Part shown: positions 1 to 7,592 of the stretch, in pieces | Layout of the letters: each line of letters opens with the position of its first letter | Position numbering within the stretch: position 1 is the stretch's first letter | Program-made: the position numbers and the translations under genes | The notes under the pieces: model-generated | What the model was told of the DNA's origin: nothing | Database searches by the model: none | What the model saw: the letters and a program-made list of their open reading frames with translations, nothing else | From: UBA5072 sp041737175 | Lineage (GTDB): Bacteria; Bacteroidota; Bacteroidia; Bacteroidales; UBA10428 | Assembly (NCBI GenBank): GCA_041737175.1 | Contig: JBGSSF010000034.1 | Span: forward strand, 248,001 to 312,000 | Direction of reading: 5' to 3' | Length of the DNA: 64,000 nt

Positions 1-1218
1 AACAGTCAGGGTGAATACACCCTGCTGGGCAATGCAAACCTTCCCTTCTATCAGTTTATCAGCGTGATACTGGCAATTTTCCTCGGTCTTGTTTTGAGCG
101 CTGATGAAATAATCCGGGAAAGAAATATTCTGGAAAAGGAGGAATACCTCGAATTCAGCAGGTTCAGCTACCTGAACTCGAAAATACTATACCTTTTCCC
201 GGTCATTGCCATTCAAACTTTGCTTTATGTGGGAACAGGAAACCTGATACTCGGTATCCACGAATTATTCTGGGTTTATTGGCTGGTTCTGTTCAGCTCG
301 GGATCTTTCGGTATTCTTCTTGGATTATTTATTTCAACCAGCGTGCATGATTCCGGCCTGCTGCATAAAGGAGTCCTGCCCCTGGTGATTGCACTTCAAC
401 TGATCCTGGGGGGAGGAATCATTTCCTATGATCAGCTGAATCTCGGAAGAAATAAATACTCTCCGGTTCTGGGTGATCTGATGGTCTCGAAATGGGGCTA
501 TGAAGCACTGGCAGTGGAACAGTTCATGAACAATGAATATGATAAGCTGGTCTATGATGCAAATAAAAAAATAGAACAGGCCTCCTACTGCGCCTTCCAG
601 GTTATACCAAAGCTCGAGGAAACCCTTGCTTTGTGCCGCAATACTGTTAATGAAGACAGCGGTGCATATTACACCGGACTAATGCAGAATGAGCTGGTTA
701 AGATTGCCAGGATGCCGGAAGTATTTCCATTTGAATATACAAACAAGCTCAGGGAAATATACCAAAACGAAACGCTCCTTCAGGAAACTTCGGATTATCT
801 CACATACCTGAGTATGCACTTTTATGAGCAGTACGAAAGCTTTGTTCAACAGAAAAACCGGCTGATGGAAAACCTGACTGATTCACTGGGCGCTGAGAAG
901 CTGGATGAGCTCCATCAAAAACATCACAATTACGCCCTGGAGAGAACCGTTACAAACAGCAATTCTGAAGCCGAATACTTCATATCTGGCCATGATATTG
1001 TGCACAATAAGGGCACCATTTACCAGGAACCTTTATCCAATGTGGGACGTGCACGTTTATTCTGCTCCTTGAAATTATTCAACGGACAAAAAACCGATAC
1101 ATTGTGGTTCAACATTTCCATTATCTGGCTGCTGACGGCTTTGTGCTACCTCCTGGTTCTTTTTGATGCCGGGGTGGTGATACGAAAGCTTTCTTTCAAA
1201 GATCATAAAAGCGTCTAA
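1..1218 (+). CDS. ABC-2 type transporter, C-terminal membrane part (5' truncated)
   Basis: The reading frame is open from the first base, so the start lies outside the window; the GTG at 64 is internal. About 405 residues remain. Four hydrophobic segments lie in the first 110 residues and one near the end, with a long soluble loop between them. The order resembles ABCG/White-type exporters, where an N-terminal ATPase (not in view) is fused to an ABC-2 permease. The motif SADEIIRERNIL just after the first membrane helix is typical of that family. Substrate unknown. The family call rests on the permease half only. Confidence 0.7.
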   Translation, partial: NSQGEYTLLGNANLPFYQFISVILAIFLGLVLSADEIIRERNILEKEEYLEFSRFSYLNSKILYLFPVIAIQTLLYVGTGNLILGIHELFWVYWLVLFSSGSFGILLGLFISTSVHDSGLLHKGVLPLVIALQLILGGGIISYDQLNLGRNKYSPVLGDLMVSKWGYEALAVEQFMNNEYDKLVYDANKKIEQASYCAFQVIPKLEETLALCRNTVNEDSGAYYTGLMQNELVKIARMPEVFPFEYTNKLREIYQNETLLQETSDYLTYLSMHFYEQYESFVQQKNRLMENLTDSLGAEKLDELHQKHHNYALERTVTNSNSEAEYFISGHDIVHNKGTIYQEPLSNVGRARLFCSLKLFNGQKTDTLWFNISIIWLLTALCYLLVLFDAGVVIRKLSFKDHKSV

Positions 1219-1331
1219 AACTACGCTCGACACAATTCACCCGATTTCTCTGATTTTCCATGTTAAAAATGCAACCCTGCAAGGTCATTCACAGTAGAAT
1301 GCTTGAAAACCTATTGTAACTAAGCGATGCG

Positions 1332-4300
1332 ATGAGCAGGTATTTGCTGAAATCACTGATAATTGGCGGGTTGCTTGTGATCCTCGCTTTATTCTCCCGG
1401 TTTGATTCTTCGGACCGGATCAATGCGGAAAAACTGAAAATCAGGGATACGAAAGCCGATCCGGGTTTTCTCCTTGCTCCTTCTCCCTGGGTGGATTCCG
1501 TGCTTCAATCCCTTACAACCGAAGAGCGCATTGCGCAAATGATAATGGTTGCTGCTTATTCCAACGGAAATATAAAGAATGAAGCAGAGATTATGAAGCT
1601 GGTCAAAGATCAGAAGATTGGCGGACTGGTCTTTTTTCAGGGCACACCTTTCCGGCAGGCAGAACTTACCAACCGCTACCAATCACTATCTACCGTACCG
1701 CTTTTAATTGCCATGGATGCGGAATGGGGCCTGGCCATGCGACTCGACAGCACCATCAGATACCCCCGGCAACTGACACTTGGGGCGATTGATGATGAAC
1801 GACTGATTTTTGACATGGGAAGCCAGATTGCCAGGCAGCTTAAACGTCTTGGAGTGCATATTAATTTTGCCCCGGTCATCGATCTGAATAACAATCCTGA
1901 TAATCCCGTCATTAATAGCCGTTCGTTTGGCGGTGACAGGATTACCGTCACACGCAAGGCTCTATTTTATATGATCGGTCTCGAGAACAACGGTATACTG
2001 GCAGTGGCCAAACACTTTCCGGGTCACGGAGATACAGATAAGGATTCGCATGAAGCTTTGCCGTCCCTGAATCACTCCCGCGCCAGACTTGACAGTCTCG
2101 AACTGTTCCCATTCAGGGAGCTGATATTTAACGGATTGTCAGGGGTAATGACCGCCCATCTGCACATCCCCTCACTGGATCCCCGTGAAACAATACCATC
2201 CTCACTTTCTGAATTCGTAATTGACTCCCTGCTTAAAAAACAAATGAAGTTCAAGGGACTGATCTTCACAGATGCCCTGAGCATGAAAGGCATTACTGAC
2301 CATTATCAACCTTTGGAAGCTGCAGAGATGGCAGTGTTGGCAGGTAATGATATCCTGCTTATGCCCGATGATGTTCCTGAAGTAATCAGCCATCTTGCCA
2401 AAATGATAAAGCGCGGAAAGATAGACCGCGAAATGATTGACCAGCGTTGCAGGAAAATACTGGCTGCCAAGTACTGGGCAGGACTGAATAATTACCATCC
2501 TGTGGACCTGACTCATCTGCACTCCGACCTGAACAAGCCGGAATATAAGTTATTACAACGCCAGCTGGTGGAATCATCGTTAACGGTTCTGCAAAACAGG
2601 GACAGGCTCTTGCCAATCAGGCATCTCGATACACTCAGGGTGGCTTCGGTTGTTTTCAGCGATCAGCAGGATACTGTTTTCCGGCAAACACTCGGGATGT
2701 ACATGCCCGTTAGGAACTTCATTGTAAAAGGAGATGGCTCGGATGATATCGGAAAAATATATACAGAGTTAAAAAAGTTTAACCTGATCATAGCGAGCGT
2801 TCATTCCAATGAAATGAGCGTGACGCAGCAATACGGCATTAAGGATATCATGATTGAAGTGGTGGACTCACTGGCTTCATGTCAGAATGTAATACTGGAC
2901 CTCTTTGGAAATCCTTACCTACTGAACAGGTTTAAGAAACTCGGCCACCTGAAGTCTGTGCTTCTGTCCTATGAGAATTCTCCCCTGGTTCAGGAATTGT
3001 CAGCCCAGGCTTTGTTTGGAGCTTTTGATACCCGTGGGAACCTTCCTGTGAAGGCGGCAAACTGGCAGGCAATTCAATCGGGAATTGATATTTCCGGACT
3101 GGGCAGACTGAAATTCACCATCCCCCTGGAAGCCGGTATGAATGCAGATACGTTGCTGAGAATTGATGAAGTAGTCAGCAAAGCTATCGAAAATCAGGCT
3201 ATCCCGGGGTGCCAGATACTGGTGGCCCGAAAGGGCAGGGTTATTATGAATAAAACATACGGCACCCAGGTATATAAAGGGAAACGTCCGGTTTACGCCA
3301 CCGATTTATATGATCTGGCATCGGTTACCAAAGTGGCAGCTACCACACAGGCCCTGATGAAACTGGCCGATGAAGGTTGTCTGGATATCAACCAGAAACT
3401 GTCAGCTTATCTTTCTTACCTTGAAAAGACCAATAAAAAAGATCTTGTCATTAAAGATATCCTCTTGCACCAGTCAGGACTGGCGCCATTTATCCAGTTC
3501 TATTTTTCAACACTGGAACCGGTATTTAAAAACCAGCCGCTGATCAGCAGCGTGCAAACCGATGTTAACCCGATCAAGATTGGAAACGGACAGTACCTTA
3601 ATCGTTATACGCGTTTTGATGGTGATATCATTGCCGATAAATACAGCCTGGATTTCCCGTTTAAGGTAGCCGATAAAATGTACATCTTGAAATCATGGCC
3701 GGATACCGTTTTTGCTGGTATCGCCGATTCAAGGCTCAGCGGGAAAAAGGAATATGTATACAGCGACCTGGGTTTTATCTTATTCAAACAATTGGTGGAC
3801 AGCATTACACGGGTTCATTTTGATGTATTCCTGGATTCCGTTTTTTATAGCAAACTTGGCGCACCCAGGCTCTGTTTCAATCCGCTCGACAGGTTTGACG
3901 CGGATGGCATCGCCCCCACCGAGGACGACCAGCTGTTCAGGATGCAGCAGGTCCGCGGATACGTGCATGATCCCAGGGCGGCCATGCTTGGCGGAATATC
4001 GGGTCATGCCGGTTTATTCGGTAATTCATTGGACCTTGCCAAGCTATTGCAGATGATGTTAAATGGAGGTGAATACGGTGGTGAGCGTTTCATATCACGT
4101 GAGACCATTGAACTTTTTACAAAAGAATATTCAGGGATTCCGGGTAGCCGCAGAGGATTGGGTTTTGATAAGCCTGAACCCGACAAATCCAAACCAGGAT
4201 CTTCCTGTTTGTCAGCTTCCCCTTTAAGTTATGGCCATACGGGCTTTACAGGTACTATGGTATGGGTTGATCCGGAATGGGATCTTATCTACGTGTTCCT

Positions 4301-4403
4301 GTCCAATCGCGTTTATCCCGATGCTTCAAATAATAAGCTTTTGGAAACGAATGTGAGAACGGATGTTCAGCAGATTATCTACAATGCCATAATGGATAAA
4401 TAG
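1332..4403 (+). CDS. GH3 beta-N-acetylhexosaminidase fused to a serine beta-lactamase-like domain
   Basis: A 1023-residue two-domain envelope enzyme. Residues 50-390 are a NagZ-like glycoside hydrolase family 3 domain with KHFPGHGDTDKDSH at 227-240 and the probable nucleophile Asp314 in FTDALSM. Residues 600-1020 form a class C beta-lactamase/esterase-like domain with S664-V-T-K667, Y810-S-D and H969-T-G. The N-terminus is one hydrophobic helix (about 7-22) with no lipobox cysteine, so it is probably anchored in the inner membrane facing the periplasm. In this pairing the GH3 part would cut GlcNAc linkages of peptidoglycan fragments and the serine domain would act on a peptide or ester. Such fusions are known in Bacteroidota; the substrate of the second half is inference. 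The ATG at 1327 is followed at once by a stop, so 1332 is the start. Confidence 0.88.
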   Translation: MSRYLLKSLIIGGLLVILALFSRFDSSDRINAEKLKIRDTKADPGFLLAPSPWVDSVLQSLTTEERIAQMIMVAAYSNGNIKNEAEIMKLVKDQKIGGLVFFQGTPFRQAELTNRYQSLSTVPLLIAMDAEWGLAMRLDSTIRYPRQLTLGAIDDERLIFDMGSQIARQLKRLGVHINFAPVIDLNNNPDNPVINSRSFGGDRITVTRKALFYMIGLENNGILAVAKHFPGHGDTDKDSHEALPSLNHSRARLDSLELFPFRELIFNGLSGVMTAHLHIPSLDPRETIPSSLSEFVIDSLLKKQMKFKGLIFTDALSMKGITDHYQPLEAAEMAVLAGNDILLMPDDVPEVISHLAKMIKRGKIDREMIDQRCRKILAAKYWAGLNNYHPVDLTHLHSDLNKPEYKLLQRQLVESSLTVLQNRDRLLPIRHLDTLRVASVVFSDQQDTVFRQTLGMYMPVRNFIVKGDGSDDIGKIYTELKKFNLIIASVHSNEMSVTQQYGIKDIMIEVVDSLASCQNVILDLFGNPYLLNRFKKLGHLKSVLLSYENSPLVQELSAQALFGAFDTRGNLPVKAANWQAIQSGIDISGLGRLKFTIPLEAGMNADTLLRIDEVVSKAIENQAIPGCQILVARKGRVIMNKTYGTQVYKGKRPVYATDLYDLASVTKVAATTQALMKLADEGCLDINQKLSAYLSYLEKTNKKDLVIKDILLHQSGLAPFIQFYFSTLEPVFKNQPLISSVQTDVNPIKIGNGQYLNRYTRFDGDIIADKYSLDFPFKVADKMYILKSWPDTVFAGIADSRLSGKKEYVYSDLGFILFKQLVDSITRVHFDVFLDSVFYSKLGAPRLCFNPLDRFDADGIAPTEDDQLFRMQQVRGYVHDPRAAMLGGISGHAGLFGNSLDLAKLLQMMLNGGEYGGERFISRETIELFTKEYSGIPGSRRGLGFDKPEPDKSKPGSSCLSASPLSYGHTGFTGTMVWVDPEWDLIYVFLSNRVYPDASNNKLLETNVRTDVQQIIYNAIMDK

Positions 4404-4450
4404 GGCGACTATAAAAAAAGTTAATCCGGGATAAAAAGGTTTCAAAACAA

Positions 4451-4481
4451 TTTGTCAACGCCGCATATTTTATTTATTTTG
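4451..4481 (+). promoter_or_regulatory. Putative promoter of corA
   Basis: TTTG at 4451-4454 and TATTTTG at 4475-4481, 20 bp apart, fit the Bacteroidota primary sigma pattern except that the -7 box is one T short. It lies about 120 bp upstream of the corA start. The rest of the 4404-4602 gap holds no gene I can support. Confidence 0.4.
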
Positions 4482-4602
4482 CGACACAATTAAACAGCAT
4501 TATGGACGATTATCACGCGAGCCGATTTAGTTATCAAATCATTTAGCCAGCAATCGGTCATCACGGTGACCCGTTGCCGGAATTAAATAAGGGAGGGTCA
4601 CC

Positions 4603-5523
4603 ATGATTACCTATTGGACTTATAACAATGGCTTTACAGCCCTTGAAACTTTCCGCAAAAACAGCTGGATTTCCGTTACAAACCCTACAACAGAAGAAAT
4701 TGAGTATCTTACTGGCAAGCTGAAGGTGCCTGCTGAGGAACTCAATGACATACTTGACGTTGATGAACGAGCACGCACCGAAATGGATGATTCCTGGTTT
4801 ACCATCATCATGCGTATTCCCATCGCGGGCAGTCATAATGGGGTTCCTTTTTCCACCGTTCCGCTGGGTATTCTGATTTCTAAAAGCAACATCATTACGA
4901 TCTGTCACACCAAAAACGAACTCATCCCCTCGCTGATAAGGAATAAAAAACTTGATTTCAACAACAAGGCCAATTTTGTCATGCAGATTTTTCTTCATGT
5001 TGCCAACCTGTACATGCATTATCTCAAGTTAATCAACATTCAGGTGGCAGAAATAGAGAAGGATCTTGAAAAATCGACCCGGAATGAAGAATTGCATAAA
5101 ATGCTGCGTATGGAAAAATGCCTGGTATATTTTATGACGTCATTAAAATCCAACGATATCTTACTGGCTAAACTGAGGAATTCGAAATTCATCAAATCAC
5201 TTGATATGGATGAGGATCTGATTGAGGATGTCATGATCGAAAACCGTCAGGCCATTGAAATGGCAAACATATACAGCGATATCCAGAGTGGCATGATGGA
5301 TGCCTTTGCCAGTGTTATATCCAACAACCTGAATGTGGTGATGAAGCAATTGGCTTCCATTACCATTATCCTGATGATACCGACACTGGTGGCAAGCTTG
5401 TACGGAATGAACGTTCCCAATAATTTGGAAAAAAACCCGTGGGGCTTCCTGATGGTCATCCTGATATCACTTGTCGCCGCGGCATTTGGTGTTCTGTTAT
5501 TCAGAAAGAAGAATTTGTTTTAA
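4603..5523 (+). CDS. corA: CorA-type magnesium/divalent cation channel
   Basis: 306 residues. The first 240 or so are an acidic, helical cytoplasmic funnel, followed by two membrane helices at the C-terminus. The signature YGMN is at 267-270 at the end of the first helix; the second helix ends in RKKNLF. The protein should form a homopentamer that admits Mg2+ (or Co2+/Ni2+). A strong ribosome-binding site, GGGAGGG at 4591-4597, sits a few bases before the ATG and fixes the start; such Shine-Dalgarno sites are uncommon in this phylum. The gene stands alone with its own upstream gap. Family call is firm; the ion is known for the family only. Confidence 0.9.
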   Translation: MITYWTYNNGFTALETFRKNSWISVTNPTTEEIEYLTGKLKVPAEELNDILDVDERARTEMDDSWFTIIMRIPIAGSHNGVPFSTVPLGILISKSNIITICHTKNELIPSLIRNKKLDFNNKANFVMQIFLHVANLYMHYLKLINIQVAEIEKDLEKSTRNEELHKMLRMEKCLVYFMTSLKSNDILLAKLRNSKFIKSLDMDEDLIEDVMIENRQAIEMANIYSDIQSGMMDAFASVISNNLNVVMKQLASITIILMIPTLVASLYGMNVPNNLEKNPWGFLMVILISLVAAAFGVLLFRKKNLF

Positions 5524-5566
5524 TATAAAAATAATTACCTTCATCTTCTGTTTTTATTTAAACACT

Positions 5567-6613
5567 ATGAACCCCAAAATACGTGTCGGGATCCTATCCT
5601 ACGGGATGTCTGGAAAGGTTTTCCATTGCCCGCTCTTGCATGTTAATCCGGGATATGTCATGTCCAAAATCATGCAGCGATCGGCGAATGATGCACTTGA
5701 CCGTTATCCTTATGTGACCATTGTGAAAGAAGCCCGGGATATATTCAATGATCCGGATATTGATCTGGTACTTGTAAATACACCTGACCACACCCATTAC
5801 GAGTATACCCGGGCTGCCCTGGAAGCAGGAAAACATGTGGTGGTTGAGAAACCTTTTGTGCAGGATGTCCCTGAAGGCGAAAAGCTTATTGATCTGGCCC
5901 TCAGGAAGGGCAAGATAATGACGGTGTTTCAGAGCAGGAGGTTTGAGGGCGATTTTCTTACCATCCGGAAAATAATCGATAATCAGTTGCTGGGCCGGCT
6001 GGTTGAATATGAAGCCCATTTCGACCGTTTCCGGAATTTTATCAGGGATTCCTGGAAAGAAAAACCGGAAAATAAAACAGGAACACTTTACAATCTCGGT
6101 TCACACCTGGTAGATCAGGCAATGGTGTTATTCGGAATGCCCGACGCAGTTTATGCCGATATCCGGAAACAACGCACCGGTTCTCAGGTGGATGATCTTT
6201 TTGATCTCAGTCTGTTTTACCCTTCCGTAAAGGTAACACTCAAAAGTAGTTACCTGGTCCGGGAGCCCGGGCCACGCTATTTGCTGCATGGCACCGAAGG
6301 ATCCTATGTTAAATACGGCATTGATCCCCAGGAGGAGGCTCTGACACGGGGGCACTATCACAACGAACCAGACTGGGGTAAAGAAAGTGAGGATAAATGG
6401 GGAATTCTGAATACCACGTTGAACGGACTTCATTTTCGGGGACCCCTGGAAACCCTGCCGGGCTGCTATCATGAATTTTATAGTTCCCTATACGAAACCA
6501 TCGTTAATGGCAGGGAACTGGCGGTAAAACCGCAGGAATCCCTCAACGGGATCCGTGTCATCAAAGCCGCTTATGAAAGCTGCGAGAAGCGCTGCGCAAC
6601 CTTGACAAAATAA
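5567..6613 (+). CDS. Gfo/Idh/MocA family NAD(P)-dependent oxidoreductase
   Basis: 348 residues. The N-terminal Rossmann fold opens with VGILSYGMSGKVFH, and EKPF carries the conserved catalytic lysine of the family. The C-terminal half is the usual alpha/beta domain. These enzymes oxidise or reduce sugars, inositols or related polyols with NAD(P); the substrate cannot be read here. The frame is open back to 5471, but the ATG at 5567 gives the normal N-terminus directly before the nucleotide-binding strand. Its last 43 bp overlap the 3' end of the convergent rex gene. Confidence 0.85.
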   Translation: MNPKIRVGILSYGMSGKVFHCPLLHVNPGYVMSKIMQRSANDALDRYPYVTIVKEARDIFNDPDIDLVLVNTPDHTHYEYTRAALEAGKHVVVEKPFVQDVPEGEKLIDLALRKGKIMTVFQSRRFEGDFLTIRKIIDNQLLGRLVEYEAHFDRFRNFIRDSWKEKPENKTGTLYNLGSHLVDQAMVLFGMPDAVYADIRKQRTGSQVDDLFDLSLFYPSVKVTLKSSYLVREPGPRYLLHGTEGSYVKYGIDPQEEALTRGHYHNEPDWGKESEDKWGILNTTLNGLHFRGPLETLPGCYHEFYSSLYETIVNGRELAVKPQESLNGIRVIKAAYESCEKRCATLTK

Positions 6614-7212
6614 GCTACTTTTTCCAGGGAGGTTATCATATCGTATTCCTCCAGGTAGATCTCATCAGGAACACTGAGGTTGACTGTCGTGAAATTTAGA
6701 ATACCTTTGATTCCTGATGATACAAGAGCTTTTGCCATTTGTTGCGCCGCATCGGCAGGTACTGTGAGCAAAGCCAGATTAATATTGCGTGATGCGATTA
6801 TCTCCCGCAACCTGTCAACAGAAAAGCAATCCACAACCGAAGCGGTGGCTCCTATTTTCTTAGGGTCAATATCAAATACAGCAACGATCTTCAACTTCGG
6901 CCTTTTATTCATGAGGTAGGATGATATGGCCTTGCCCAGGTTACCGTAACCAACCACAGCCAGATTTAATACATCGGAAGGATCCATGATGCCTGCAATG
7001 ACACCGATCAGTTCCCTGATATCGTACCCCCGGCGACCCTGACTGGCATAGCCGATAAACATGATATCCCGCCGTACCTGTACAGCGGTAATATTGTGCA
7101 TATTAGCCAGTTCATGCGAGAAAATGTGCGTCTTGCCCTCATCGAGACAACGATGCAGTGTTCTTCTGTACTCACTCAGTCGTTCAATGGTTTTTTCAGG
7201 GAGGCTTTTCAT
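6571..7212 (-). CDS. rex: Redox-sensing transcriptional repressor Rex
   Basis: 213 residues from the ATG at 7212. The N-terminal winged helix (SLPEKTIERLSEYRR onward) binds DNA; the Rossmann domain with VVGYGNLGKA binds NAD(H). Rex homodimers sit on operators of the TTGTTAA-N4-TTAACAA kind when NADH/NAD+ is low and leave when NADH rises, freeing genes for NADH re-oxidation such as hydrogenases and fermentative dehydrogenases. The frame extends upstream to 7320 but the extra 36 residues do not resemble the family. The gene is divergent from the redox-sensor cassette starting at 7329, and a TTGTTAA half-site lies in the shared gap. Its 3' end overlaps the preceding oxidoreductase gene. Confidence 0.92.
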   Translation of the reverse strand: MKSLPEKTIERLSEYRRTLHRCLDEGKTHIFSHELANMHNITAVQVRRDIMFIGYASQGRRGYDIRELIGVIAGIMDPSDVLNLAVVGYGNLGKAISSYLMNKRPKLKIVAVFDIDPKKIGATASVVDCFSVDRLREIIASRNINLALLTVPADAAQQMAKALVSSGIKGILNFTTVNLSVPDEIYLEEYDMITSLEKVAYFVKVAQRFSQLS

Positions 7213-7222
7213 ACTTTGGGAG

Positions 7223-7229
7223 TTGTTAA
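7223..7229. promoter_or_regulatory. Possible Rex half-operator in the rex/sensor divergent gap
   Basis: TTGTTAA matches one arm of the Rex consensus and lies 10 bp upstream of the rex ATG, where autoregulation would be expected. No good second arm follows at the 4-bp spacing, so the site is weak. Confidence 0.25.
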
Positions 7230-7328
7230 GAGAGCTAAAATACAAAAAAATGCGCATTACTTGTTCATACCAAAAAGTTGGAACGGATTCAATCTTTTTT
7301 ATCTTTACATCACTATTCAATATCCCCG

Positions 7329-7586
7329 ATGAATCATCGCCGTGAAATCATTATATGTCTCGGAAGCTCCTGTTTTGCACGAGGGAATAAAAGCCTGCTG
7401 AAAATCATTCAACGTTACATTACAACCCATGGTTTGGGTGATAAGGTTTTTTTCAAGGGTGATCACTGTTTTGGAGATTGCAGCATTGGACCGAATGTTA
7501 AGATTGATGGAAAAATTTACAACCAGGTCAGCGAAGAAAATATCCATCATATACTTGCAGAAGCGCTTCAGGACTTAAAAAAGTGA
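7329..7586 (+). CDS. Small thioredoxin-like [2Fe-2S] ferredoxin
   Basis: 85 residues from the ATG at 7329 (MNHRREIIICLGSSC). Two cysteine pairs, CLGSSC near the N-terminus and CFGDC about 45 residues later, give the CX4C...CX3C pattern of the NuoE/Trx-like [2Fe-2S] fold. The reading frame begins earlier at 7278 but the upstream residues lack family character. It is the first gene of a three-gene cassette: six bases separate it from the hydrogenase-like sensor, and the phosphatase follows. It probably delivers electrons to, or reports redox state to, the Fe-S sensor. Its direct partner is inference from adjacency. Confidence 0.85.
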   Translation: MNHRREIIICLGSSCFARGNKSLLKIIQRYITTHGLGDKVFFKGDHCFGDCSIGPNVKIDGKIYNQVSEENIHHILAEALQDLKK

Positions 7587-7592
7587 TGAATT

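Noticed and set aside
5471..5566. N-terminal extension of the Gfo/Idh/MocA oxidoreductase
   Set aside because: The 32 extra residues overlap corA and do not match the family; the ATG at 5567 begins directly before the Rossmann strand.
7278..7328. N-terminal extension of the small [2Fe-2S] protein
   Set aside because: The stretch reads through the rex/sensor regulatory gap and has no family residues; ATG at 7329 fits.
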